This document shows positions 1 to 5,657 of a stretch of DNA of 5,657 nucleotides, piece by piece. Source of the DNA: Bacillota bacterium (lineage in GTDB: Bacteria; Bacillota_A; Clostridia; Peptostreptococcales; Anaerovoracaceae); NCBI GenBank assembly GCA_017438085.1, contig JAFRWH010000246.1:1-5657 (forward strand). Direction: 5' to 3'. Position 1 is the stretch's first letter. Every line of letters begins with the position of its first letter. A program made the position numbers and the translations under genes. The notes beneath the pieces are model-generated. The model was not told the origin of the DNA. It did no database searches and was given only the letters and a program-made list of their open reading frames with translations.

Positions 1-178
1 CCTCCGGCTTAGTGTCAAAAATGCAGGGAACGCCCAGCTGTCTCAGCTGAGCTAGGGTCTCCTTATCTAATTTCTCCTCGGGCTTTCCGTCCCAGGCAGT
101 CACATCCGCGCCGCCGGCCAGCAGCTTCGCAGCAGATATGCCTGATTTTCCAAGCCCCACGACCAGTATTCTGTTCAT
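1..178 (-). CDS. murD: UDP-N-acetylmuramoyl-L-alanine--D-glutamate ligase MurD, N-terminal fragment (runs off the window)
   Basis: MurD adds D-glutamate to UDP-MurNAc-L-Ala in the cytoplasm, using ATP. Only the first 59 codons are present; the gene continues past position 1. The visible protein begins MNRILVVGLGKSGISAAKLL, the Rossmann-like N-terminal domain that binds the uridine nucleotide; the glycine-rich turn GLGKSG (residues 8-13) followed by a small-residue helix is typical of MurD. The ATG at 178-176 is preceded by a good ribosome binding site that overlaps the mraY stop codon, and the gap to mraY is only 10 nt, so the two are probably translationally coupled. The ligase P-loop and C-terminal domain lie outside the window. 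The identification rests on this short segment plus its place directly after mraY, which is the usual order in Firmicutes. Confidence 0.93.
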   Translation of the reverse strand, partial: MNRILVVGLGKSGISAAKLLAGGADVTAWDGKPEEKLDKETLAQLRQLGVPCIFDTKPE

Positions 179-183
179 AAGAA

Positions 184-190
184 CTCTCCT
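184..190 (-). promoter_or_regulatory. Ribosome binding site of murD
   Basis: The minus strand reads AGGAGAG, then a 5-nt spacer (TTCTT), then ATG. The site overlaps the TAG stop codon of mraY (191-189), so ribosomes ending mraY sit on the murD initiation region. This supports the chosen murD start and coupling of the two genes. Confidence 0.8.
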
Positions 191-1169
191 ATACCAGCTT
201 TCCGGAGATGGTGATTACTCCGAAAAATGCTATAACGCAGAGCAGCGCCGTCACAAGGCAGAAGACCGTAACGATCTTTACCTCAGACCAGCCGCCCAGC
301 TCGTAATGATGATGCAGCGGAGCCATTCTGAAGAAACGCCTGCCGTTCTGCGTCTTGAAAACGTATACCTGAATGATAACGGACAGCGCCTCAGCTACAT
401 ATATACCACCTGCTATGGGCAGGTAGAGCTCAGCGCCGCAGCCTATGGCAAGAGCCGCAAGGCCCGCTCCAAGAGCCAGGGAACCTGTGTCACCCATGAA
501 GACTCTTGCAGGGTGATGATTGTATTTTAAGAAGCCTAAGCAGGCACCCATTATCGCTGCCGCAAAATAAGCGGATTCAGTGCCGAACCAGACCGCGCAG
601 ATGATGGCGAAAAAGAGCGCCACAACTGCTGTCACACCGGAAGCCAATCCGTCGAGGCCATCGGTCAGATTGACGGCGTTGGTCATGGACAGCATTACGA
701 ACACTATAAAGGGTATGGTAAAAAGGCCAAGATCCAGCTTCCCGATAAAGGGAAAAATCATGCCTCTGCCCATGCGGTAATCGTAAAATGCATATATGAT
801 TGCGATAAGCATCTGCAGCACTATCTTCTGCTTAGGGGTGAGGCCTTCGTTGTGCTTTTTGACCACCTTGATGTAGTCGTCTGCAAAGCCGATGGCGCCG
901 TAGCCCAGAGTCACCAGCAGCATTACCAGTATCTTGCTTCCTGCGCCGAAGGCAAAGAATGCAAGAAGGCTGGCAACTGTAAGGGAAAGCAGCATGGCAA
1001 GACCGCCCATGGTTGGGGTTCCGGCCTTTGCAAGATGAGCCTGAGGGCCCTCTTCCCTTATGCTCTGCCCCGCCTTCAGGCGCTGCAGCATGGGTATTTC
1101 AAGCCCGGTCAGCACCATGGTGAGGCAGGCTGAAAGGCCTAATATTGTAATGAGATGTACATAATTCAT
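189..1169 (-). CDS. mraY: Phospho-N-acetylmuramoyl-pentapeptide-transferase MraY
   Basis: MraY is the integral membrane enzyme that moves phospho-MurNAc-pentapeptide from UDP to undecaprenyl phosphate, making lipid I on the inner face of the membrane. The protein has 326 residues, close to the usual Firmicute length of about 320. About ten hydrophobic segments alternate with the conserved cytoplasmic loops. Visible family motifs are KAGTPTMGG (48-56), FADDYIKV with the acidic pair D97-D98, NAVNLTDGLDGLASG (164-178), FMGDTGSLALG with D227, and MAPLHHHYELGGW with the histidine triplet H286-H288. The acidic pair, the D227 aspartate and the HHH motif match the magnesium and catalytic residues known for the family, so the enzyme looks intact. 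ATG at 1169-1167 lies 2 nt after the murF TAA stop. murD follows after 10 nt. The order murF-mraY-murD is standard for the dcw cluster. Confidence 0.98.
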   Translation of the reverse strand: MNYVHLITILGLSACLTMVLTGLEIPMLQRLKAGQSIREEGPQAHLAKAGTPTMGGLAMLLSLTVASLLAFFAFGAGSKILVMLLVTLGYGAIGFADDYIKVVKKHNEGLTPKQKIVLQMLIAIIYAFYDYRMGRGMIFPFIGKLDLGLFTIPFIVFVMLSMTNAVNLTDGLDGLASGVTAVVALFFAIICAVWFGTESAYFAAAIMGACLGFLKYNHHPARVFMGDTGSLALGAGLAALAIGCGAELYLPIAGGIYVAEALSVIIQVYVFKTQNGRRFFRMAPLHHHYELGGWSEVKIVTVFCLVTALLCVIAFFGVITISGKLV

Positions 1170-1176
1170 GTTTAAG

Positions 1177-1181
1177 TCACC
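1177..1181 (-). promoter_or_regulatory. Ribosome binding site of mraY inside the murF 3' end
   Basis: The minus strand reads GGTGA, then 7 nt (CTTAAAC), then the mraY ATG. The site lies inside the last codons of murF, and the spacer contains the murF TAA stop. It is a moderate match to the Shine-Dalgarno consensus; its position fits translational coupling. Confidence 0.55.
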
Positions 1182-2034
1182 AGCAATTCTCTGATTTTAT
1201 CAGCCAGTTTATATATCTCTGTGGAGAGGGATCCCTTGACCAGGACAGTGTCTCCTTCCTTAAGAAGGCCGGGCACGCTTTCCATCGCTTCCGCAGTGTT
1301 TGCAAAGCAGACGGCGGAAACGGAAGAGCTTCCCATCCTGCTTCCCATAACATACAGAGCGCGGTTGTCGCCTATAGCTATGAGCATATCTATGCCTTCG
1401 TCTGAACAGAGTTTTCCTATGCCAAGATGCGAATCGTCATTGGCAGAGCCCAGCTCCCTCATGTCGGAGATCACCGCGATCCTCCGCCTGCCTTCGGATC
1501 TGGCTAAAGTCTTAACAGCGGAAGCCATGGAATCCGGGTTCGCATTGTAGCTTGCATCGATCAGAGTAATGCCCTTCCCTCTATAAACATCCATGCGCTT
1601 GTGCTCTATCTCAGCCTTGGGCATTGCCTTTGCAGCCTCCGCCAGGCTGATGCCGTAGTGCAGGCCGCAGGCTGCGGCAAGAGCGGCATTGTGAGCGTTA
1701 TGAGCTCCGGGGAAAGGCAGTTCAAAGTGCTGATCATCAAGATCAAACTCTATTCCTTCCAGTCCCTTGTCTTTGATATTCGAAAGCTTCAGCTTTGCTT
1801 CCGGACCCTCGCCCACGGCAAAAATCGGGAAGCTTCCGGGCGCAAGCCGCCTGATATCCGCTTCGTTCAGAAACGGGCTGTCGCAATTATAAAGCAAAGG
1901 CTGATTTTCTTCAAGATGGCTGGTGATTTTAAGCTTTTCTATAGCCACGCCTTCGCGGCTGCCGATGTTCTCCATGTGGACCACGCCCACATTGGTGATC
2001 ATCACAGTTTCGGGTTTCAGCCAGGAGGTATACT

Positions 2035-2040
2035 CAAAAG
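2035..2040 (-). other. Frameshift point in murF
   Basis: The minus strand reads GAC GAG CTT TTG AGT in the N-terminal frame, while the C-terminal frame reads GAG TAT ACC from the G at 2035. One missing base in or beside the T4 run (A4 at 2036-2039 on the plus strand) explains it: adding one base gives Asp-Glu-Leu-Leu/Phe-Glu-Tyr. The site is not a canonical -1 slippery heptamer, because the P-site codon CTT would have to re-pair with GCT. Confidence 0.8.
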
Positions 2041-2573
2041 CTCGTCCTTTCTGTCCATGCCCATCTCAAAAACCACCGCCTGAGTATCCGGCCCGGCAAG
2101 GAAGCAGGTCATGCAGATACCAAGGTGTGTATTGTAGTTTCGCTGGCTGCAGACAGTATTATACTTCGCGCTCATAACTGCTTTGGTCAGAGCCTTGGTG
2201 GAGGTCTTGCCGGTGCTTCCTGTAATGCCTATTTTTACAGGCTTCCACTGATCTATATAAGCCAGAGCCATCTCAGAGAAGGCTTTGGATGTGTCCGTCA
2301 CCATTATGCAGCAGCAGTCGCTGTGAGCCTTTATAAGTGCCTTTGCGGGCTCCTCCTCGGACACGAGGAACACCCTTGCACCCAGCTTATAAGCTCCCTC
2401 CAGGAACTTGTGGCCGTCGTTTATCTCACCAACCACAGCGACGAACATGTCGCCGGGCAGGCACTCTCTCGAATCGATCTTCACATCCTCTGCAAACAGC
2501 CCTCCGGCGCCCAGAATGGTGCCGTCGCAGGCCTTTGCAAGGAATTCAGCGCTTGTTTTGATCATTTTATATT

Positions 2574-2580
2574 CCTCACC
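2574..2580 (-). promoter_or_regulatory. Ribosome binding site that decides the murF start
   Basis: The minus strand reads AAAGGTGAGG, then 8 nt (AATATAAA), then ATG at 2565. This favours the ATG over the TTG at 2589, which would add eight residues (MLKGEEYK) encoded by the binding site itself. The resulting N-terminus, MIKTSAEFLAKA, looks like a normal MurF start. Confidence 0.75.
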
Positions 2581-2587
2581 TTTCAGC

Positions 2588-2617
2588 AAAAGGGACGCTG
2601 CAAAAGCAGCGCCTTTT
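2588..2617 (-). terminator. Hairpin between the PBP gene and murF, terminator-like and near symmetrical
   Basis: The stem CGCTGC (2596-2601 on plus) pairs perfectly with GCAGCG (2606-2611) across an AAAA loop. With one bulged A at 2595 the stem extends through GG:CC, a G-T pair and three A:T pairs, reaching into the TAA stop of the PBP gene. On the transcript the 3' side is followed by CUUUU, a weak U-tract. The downstream genes murF-mraY-murD have no other visible promoter, so full termination here is unlikely; partial attenuation or an RNA processing or stability role fits better. Confidence 0.5.
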
Positions 2618-4655
2618 ACTCGTAATACAGTGTAACTGTTGAATTCTTAGGAGCAGTCTCCCCTGCCTTGGGGTACTGGTCCACCACAGTCAGCTCCTCG
2701 TAGTTTTCCAGCTCAGGACTCACCACGGAATTCAGCTCGCGTCCGGCCAGTATGCCTATGGCGTTTTCCATGCTCTTGCCGGTAACATCGGGAATGGTAA
2801 CATAACTGCGGTTCTTAGCCTTCAGATCCGCCTCTGTATAGTTAGGCTTAATGTCTTTATACACAAAAATGTCCTGCATTATGTTCTTGCAGATGGGTCC
2901 GGCTGTGGTGCTTCCGTACTTGCCGACTCTTGGGGTATCTACGATCACCAGGCAGACAAACTGAGGATCCTCCAGAGGAGCCACAACTAACATGGAACCG
3001 AATATATCAGTCTTGGAGTAGCCTCCCGGTATGGGCTTGCTGGCGGTTCCGGTCTTTCCGCCTATGCGGTAGCCGGCTATTTTTGCAGTGCCGCCGCCGC
3101 CCTCGCTTACTACGGATTCCATTATCTCAAGCATGTCAGCCGCGGTCTGGGCTGAGATCGTTATGTTTCGGATCTCGGGTTCGTACTGCTCCACCACATT
3201 GCCGTCGCTGTCCAGCAGCGCGTCCATAAAATGCGGCTGCATCAGCTTTCCGCCGTTTGCGATGGAAGAGACCGCCGTTATCATGGAAATAGGCGTTACG
3301 GCAATACCCTGGCCATAGCTCATTGTGGCCAGTCCTACAGGACCTGCGCCGCTTCTGGTCTGAATGATGTTGCCGCCCTCGCCCGGGTAGTCTATACCGG
3401 TCTTTTCGGTGATCCCGAACCTGTCAAGTCCGTCAAAATATCTTGTGAGTCCTATCCTCTGAACCAGCTGCACCATGGCTACATTGCAGGAATTCTGCAC
3501 CGCCTGAGGCAGGTTCTCGGTACCGTGAGCTGCAGGATAGTTCCAGCAGTGGAGGTCTCTGTCCGCCACCTTTATGTGACCCGGGCAGAAGAACTTGTCC
3601 TGAACATAGGTAACGCCCTCGTCCAGCGCTATGGAAGTGGTGATGAGCTTGAAGGTGGAACCGGGCTCGTACACATCGTTTATGCAAAAGCTTCTCCAGT
3701 TCTGGTTCCAGTAATCCACCTTTTCAGCCTCTGTCATCTTGCTGAAGGCTTCCTCATCTCCGGGAGCCGGATCTCTGGGGTTGTTGGGGTCGTACTCATT
3801 GGTCTGAGCAGTGGCAAGTATAGCCCCGGTCTTGGGGTCCATCACTATGCACATGACCCTCTTGGCCTTTGTAGTTTCAAGACCTTCCGCTATCTTCTGC
3901 TCCACTATGTACTGGATGTTTTCGTCCACGGTAAGCCTCAGGGTGAGGCCATCCTCCGCGGAATAGTACTTGTTTGTGCCGTAGGCCAGAGAGTTTGCTC
4001 TGGTATCCTTTGTGGTAATCCAGCGGCCGTTGAGACCGGCAAGATAGCTGTTGTAGTAACGCTCAAGGCCTGTAAGTCCGCTGTTGTCGTCAGTGGTAGT
4101 CCCAAGGATCTGAGATGCGAAGGCTCCCAGCGGATAATAGCGCTTTGCATCCTCCACTATCTCCACGCCTACGATCTTGCTGTCCTTCTCGTTGATGACC
4201 TCGCGTATCTCTTCAGCCACATCCTTATCAACATTCTTTGCAAGCTTGAGCAGCTTCTTTTCGGAAGTGATAATGCTGTAGACCTCGTCATAGCTCATGC
4301 CGAGTATCTCAGCCAGCACCGTCGCTTCGTTCTGGCTGTTGACTATCTTCTCCGCTTCATTGTTTCCGTTGCCTTTTACACTGTCAGGACGGATCCAGAT
4401 AGTATGAGTCGTGGCGCTCTTGGCCAGTTCGCTGCCGTTTATATCGACGATGGAACCCCTAATGGCTGTCACGACGCGGTCGCTGGTCTGCTGGCGCACC
4501 GCCTTCTGCGCATACTCATCAGCCTTGTAGATCTGATGATAGCCCATCCTGACGGCAAGACCAAGAAAACATACGCAAACAAGGCCGAAGGCTATTAGCA
4601 GCCTGGCCCTGTTCTGTTTTGTTGTCCTGCTCCTGGTCTTTTTCTTTTCGTTCAT
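2616..4655 (-). CDS. spoVD: Class B penicillin-binding protein (SpoVD/FtsI-type transpeptidase) with one C-terminal PASTA domain
   Basis: This is a membrane-anchored D,D-transpeptidase that crosslinks septal or spore-cortex peptidoglycan. Its 679 residues comprise a basic cytoplasmic start, one membrane segment (about 18-37), the PBP dimerisation domain beginning with RGSIVDINGSELA (66-78; the family usually has DRNG), the transpeptidase domain (about 240-600) and one PASTA domain (about 618-679, IPDVTGKSMENAI to the C-terminus). Active-site motifs are complete: S333-T-F-K336 in YEPGSTFK, S389-C-N391, and K534-T-G536. One PASTA domain and near-650 length resemble Bacillus SpoVD more than PBP2B. 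Because it is the only PBP here, directly after ftsL, it may well be the main division enzyme (FtsI/PBP2B role); the symbol is by family likeness. C357, C370 and the Cys in the SxN motif (C390) recall redox-controlled SpoVD. ATG 4655 gives a sensible N-terminus, but no Shine-Dalgarno sequence is visible; a hairpin with a U-tract ends three bases upstream. Confidence 0.95.
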   Translation of the reverse strand: MNEKKKTRSRTTKQNRARLLIAFGLVCVCFLGLAVRMGYHQIYKADEYAQKAVRQQTSDRVVTAIRGSIVDINGSELAKSATTHTIWIRPDSVKGNGNNEAEKIVNSQNEATVLAEILGMSYDEVYSIITSEKKLLKLAKNVDKDVAEEIREVINEKDSKIVGVEIVEDAKRYYPLGAFASQILGTTTDDNSGLTGLERYYNSYLAGLNGRWITTKDTRANSLAYGTNKYYSAEDGLTLRLTVDENIQYIVEQKIAEGLETTKAKRVMCIVMDPKTGAILATAQTNEYDPNNPRDPAPGDEEAFSKMTEAEKVDYWNQNWRSFCINDVYEPGSTFKLITTSIALDEGVTYVQDKFFCPGHIKVADRDLHCWNYPAAHGTENLPQAVQNSCNVAMVQLVQRIGLTRYFDGLDRFGITEKTGIDYPGEGGNIIQTRSGAGPVGLATMSYGQGIAVTPISMITAVSSIANGGKLMQPHFMDALLDSDGNVVEQYEPEIRNITISAQTAADMLEIMESVVSEGGGGTAKIAGYRIGGKTGTASKPIPGGYSKTDIFGSMLVVAPLEDPQFVCLVIVDTPRVGKYGSTTAGPICKNIMQDIFVYKDIKPNYTEADLKAKNRSYVTIPDVTGKSMENAIGILAGRELNSVVSPELENYEELTVVDQYPKAGETAPKNSTVTLYYE

Positions 4656-4658
4656 ATT

Positions 4659-4686
4659 AAAAAATTGCAGCGCACTTTGGCGCTGC
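4659..4686 (-). terminator. Intrinsic terminator-like hairpin between ftsL and the PBP gene
   Basis: On the transcript, GCAGCGC (4686-4680) pairs with GCGCTGC (4673-4667), a perfect 7-bp GC-rich stem with a 6-nt loop (CAAAGT). AA and six U residues follow (4664-4659), then AAU and the AUG of the PBP gene. Shape and U-tract fit a Rho-independent terminator, but the position is unusual: it fills the space where the PBP gene's ribosome binding site should be. It could act as an attenuator within the operon, lowering PBP, Mur and MraY expression relative to rsmH and ftsL. Confidence 0.62.
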
Positions 4687-4696
4687 CGCGTTTTTA

Positions 4697-5020
4697 CTAG
4701 TAGATAGCCTCCTTGAGAGCCAGCGCGAACTCCTCCATGGGCTCACTTGTATCAAGATATTTGATTGCATCAAAGTCCGGATAGACCAGCCCCAGATCCA
4801 GAGCCTTCTGCTCCAGATTGTTGATATTGCTGGCACTCTTGATCTTTACTTCCAGGTTCTGAATATTGCGCTGATGCTCCTGGATCTGCTTATTCAGGGT
4901 ATTGATCTCGAACTGCAGCTTTGCGCTGTATGCGTTTATGCCGATAAGGGCGATGAAGATGATCGCTACTGCTATCATAAGGCATATGATTCTGAACTTG
5001 TCTACTGCTTGCGCCCTCAT
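4697..5020 (-). CDS. ftsL: Cell division protein FtsL
   Basis: FtsL is a small bitopic divisome protein that forms a coiled-coil complex with DivIC/FtsB and DivIB/FtsQ and helps recruit and activate the septal FtsW-PBP pair. The 107-residue product has a short basic cytoplasmic start, one membrane segment (about 9-30, rich in Ile, Leu and Ala), an extracellular coiled coil (about 33-70, with heptad-like LQFEINTLNKQIQEHQ and NLEVKIKSA) and the family's end-of-coil pattern LEQKALDLGLVYPD (69-82). Sequence conservation in this family is low, so the name depends on this architecture, the size and the position between rsmH and the class B PBP, where ftsL nearly always lies. The start is supported by AGGAAG 5 nt upstream. 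The gene ends in tandem in-frame stops, TAG then TAA, right before a terminator-like hairpin. Confidence 0.9.
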   Translation of the reverse strand: MRAQAVDKFRIICLMIAVAIIFIALIGINAYSAKLQFEINTLNKQIQEHQRNIQNLEVKIKSASNINNLEQKALDLGLVYPDFDAIKYLDTSEPMEEFALALKEAIY

Positions 5021-5025
5021 CTGAT

Positions 5026-5031
5026 CTTCCT
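5026..5031 (-). promoter_or_regulatory. Ribosome binding site of ftsL
   Basis: The minus strand reads AGGAAG, then a 5-nt spacer (ATCAG), then the ATG at 5020. It lies in the 33-nt gap after the rsmH stop and supports this ftsL start. Confidence 0.7.
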
Positions 5032-5053
5032 GACTGCAGCTGCTGCCGCATCC

Positions 5054-5657
5054 CTAGCTGTAAGTTATTTTTTTAGGAGTGCTCAACTTTTCTATTATTC
5101 TGAGCTTTGCGCTTCTGGATCTCGGATTGTATTCCAGCTCCGCTGCGCCTGCCGTTATCGGCTTGCTGTTAATCTTTTTAATGTCCGGGACCTTGCCGCA
5201 CACGCATACCGGAAAGCTCGGAGGGCAGGTGCATGGGTTCAGCCTTTTCTGAAAGTAGTCCTTGACTATTCTGTCCTCCAGAGAGTGGAAGCTTATTATC
5301 GCAAGTCTTCCGCCCGGTTTCAGCACATCGGTGAAATCCTCCACCGCCTGCTGCAGATGCCCAAGCTCGTCGTTCACCTCAATGCGTATGGCCTGAAATG
5401 TCCTTTTTGCGGGGTGAGGCCCTTCTCTTCTGGCCGCTGCCGGCATGGCTCTTTTTATAATGTCAACAAGCTGAAATGTGCTTGTTATCCGGCCTTTCTG
5501 TCTTTCTTTGACTATGAATTCGGCTATCCGCGCTGCCCAGCGCTCTTCGCCGTATTCTTTTATTATCCTTGTCAGCTCCTCACGGCTGTAGCCGTTTACC
5601 ACATCCTCTGCAGAGAAGCTGTCTTCTTCGTTCATCCTCATGTCCAGAGGCGCATCC
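5054..5657 (-). CDS. rsmH: 16S rRNA (cytosine(1402)-N(4))-methyltransferase RsmH (MraW), 5' end outside the window
   Basis: RsmH uses S-adenosylmethionine to methylate N4 of C1402 in the 16S rRNA decoding centre. About 200 C-terminal residues are present, of a usual total near 310. The frame stays open to the window edge: the first residues are DAPLDMRMN, the family's conserved D(G/A)PLDMRMD motif, so the Met at 5641 is internal and not a start. Other family signatures are [36 protein letters not shown] and, near the C-terminus, [10 protein letters not shown]. The Cys-rich segment [13 protein letters not shown] is common in Firmicute members. The last position of the MRMD motif is Asn here. 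The gene ends in TAG at 5054, 33 nt before ftsL, in the usual dcw order. The N-terminal SAM-binding glycine motif is outside the window. Confidence 0.97.
   Translation of the reverse strand, partial: DAPLDMRMNEEDSFSAEDVVNGYSREELTRIIKEYGEERWAARIAEFIVKERQKGRITSTFQLVDIIKRAMPAAARREGPHPAKRTFQAIRIEVNDELGHLQQAVEDFTDVLKPGGRLAIISFHSLEDRIVKDYFQKRLNPCTCPPSFPVCVCGKVPDIKKINSKPITAGAAELEYNPRSRSAKLRIIEKLSTPKKITYS

Larger units (their letters stand above)
1172..2565 (-). pseudogene. murF: UDP-N-acetylmuramoyl-tripeptide--D-alanyl-D-alanine ligase MurF, interrupted by a one-base frameshift
   Basis: MurF adds D-Ala-D-Ala to the UDP-MurNAc-tripeptide, the last cytoplasmic precursor step. Two frames together make one complete MurF. 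The first runs from ATG 2565 to TGA 2017 (182 codons): N-terminal domain with IDSREC (30-35), then the ATPase P-loop GITGSTGKT (113-121, Lys120), NYNTHLGI (143-150) and FEMGM (166-170). The second ends at TAA 1172: TNVGVVHMENIGSREG, the central GAHNAHNAALAA, and the C-terminal domain with DASYNANPDSM, SDMRELG and KGSLSTE. The first frame departs from the family after MGMDRKDELL and ends shortly after. Reading one base back at that point gives EYTSWLKPETVMITNVG without loss. The joined product would be about 464 residues, normal for MurF. No ribosome binding site precedes the possible internal start GTG 2005. The ATG at 2565 is preferred over an upstream TTG (2589) because GGTGAGG lies 8 nt before it. 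Since murF is normally essential and both halves look well conserved, a sequencing or assembly error is the likeliest cause; a real mutation or recoding remains possible. Confidence 0.9.

Noticed and set aside
1664..1678. Near-perfect GC palindrome GCCGCAGGCTGCGGC
   Set aside because: It lies in conserved murF coding sequence (an Ala-Ala-Cys-Gly stretch) with no U-tract, so it is explained by the codons.
1172..2005. The C-terminal half of murF as a separate gene starting at GTG 2005 or ATG 2002
   Set aside because: No Shine-Dalgarno sequence lies upstream, the start would fall in the middle of the conserved Mur ligase central domain, and the frame is in-family for about ten residues upstream of this start. 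It reads as the second part of a broken murF.
1601..2625. Several plus-strand open frames of 66-166 codons antisense to murF and the other genes
   Set aside because: All overlap conserved minus-strand coding sequence, show no known motifs and overlap each other in different frames, as expected by chance.
3231..4598. A 455-codon open frame on the plus strand, fully antisense to the PBP gene
   Set aside because: It lies wholly within a clearly real gene, has no recognisable domain, no good ribosome binding site that I can see, and a composition typical of a reverse-complement shadow.
4653..4660. A TAATAT hexamer overlapping the PBP start codon as a -10 promoter element
   Set aside because: It is a poor match to TATAAT, the expected -35 position falls inside the hairpin with no TTGACA-like sequence, and transcription would begin inside the coding region.
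5021..5053. Possible third hairpin in the rsmH-ftsL gap (GCAGCAGCTGC)
   Set aside because: The stem is only 4 bp with a 3-nt loop and has no U-tract; it is too weak to group with the two hairpins around the PBP gene.
5630..5641. The Met at 5641 as the start of a short methyltransferase
   Set aside because: The frame continues upstream to the window edge with DAPLD, the conserved lead-in of the RsmH motif, so this Met is internal.

Overview
All genes lie on the minus strand and form one tightly packed stretch of the division and cell wall (dcw) cluster. In transcription order, from high to low coordinates, they are rsmH/mraW (5' end off the window), ftsL, a SpoVD/FtsI-type class B penicillin-binding protein with one PASTA domain, murF, mraY and murD (only the first 59 codons). 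The gene order, the short MraY (326 aa), the C-terminal PASTA domain on the transpeptidase and the small bitopic FtsL point to a Firmicute, most likely of class Clostridia. GC content looks close to one half. I cannot place it to genus.

Region by region: 5657-5054 is the C-terminal two thirds or so of the 16S rRNA m4C1402 methyltransferase RsmH; 5020-4697 is FtsL; 4655-2616 is the PBP; 2565-1172 is MurF, interrupted by a one-base frameshift near 2035-2040; 1169-189 is MraY; 178-1 is the start of MurD. The largest gap between genes is 50 bases. murF/mraY (2 nt) and mraY/murD (10 nt) are spaced for translational coupling. The genes cover the last cytoplasmic steps of the peptidoglycan precursor pathway (MurD, MurF), its transfer to the lipid carrier (MraY), septal crosslinking (the PBP) and divisome assembly (FtsL).

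What departs from a plain dcw cluster: (1) the murF frame is broken, although both halves are well conserved and MurF is normally essential; (2) the PBP gene is bracketed by two GC-rich hairpins with the same stem core, and the upstream one looks like an intrinsic terminator, ending just before the PBP start codon in a place where no Shine-Dalgarno sequence can be seen; (3) murE is missing from its common place between the PBP gene and murF; (4) the PBP has cysteines around its active site, including one inside the SxN motif, as in redox-controlled SpoVD. I see no mobile element, CRISPR array, tRNA, rRNA or unknown gene system, and no convincing gene on the plus strand. This is an ordinary core region with a few points to check.
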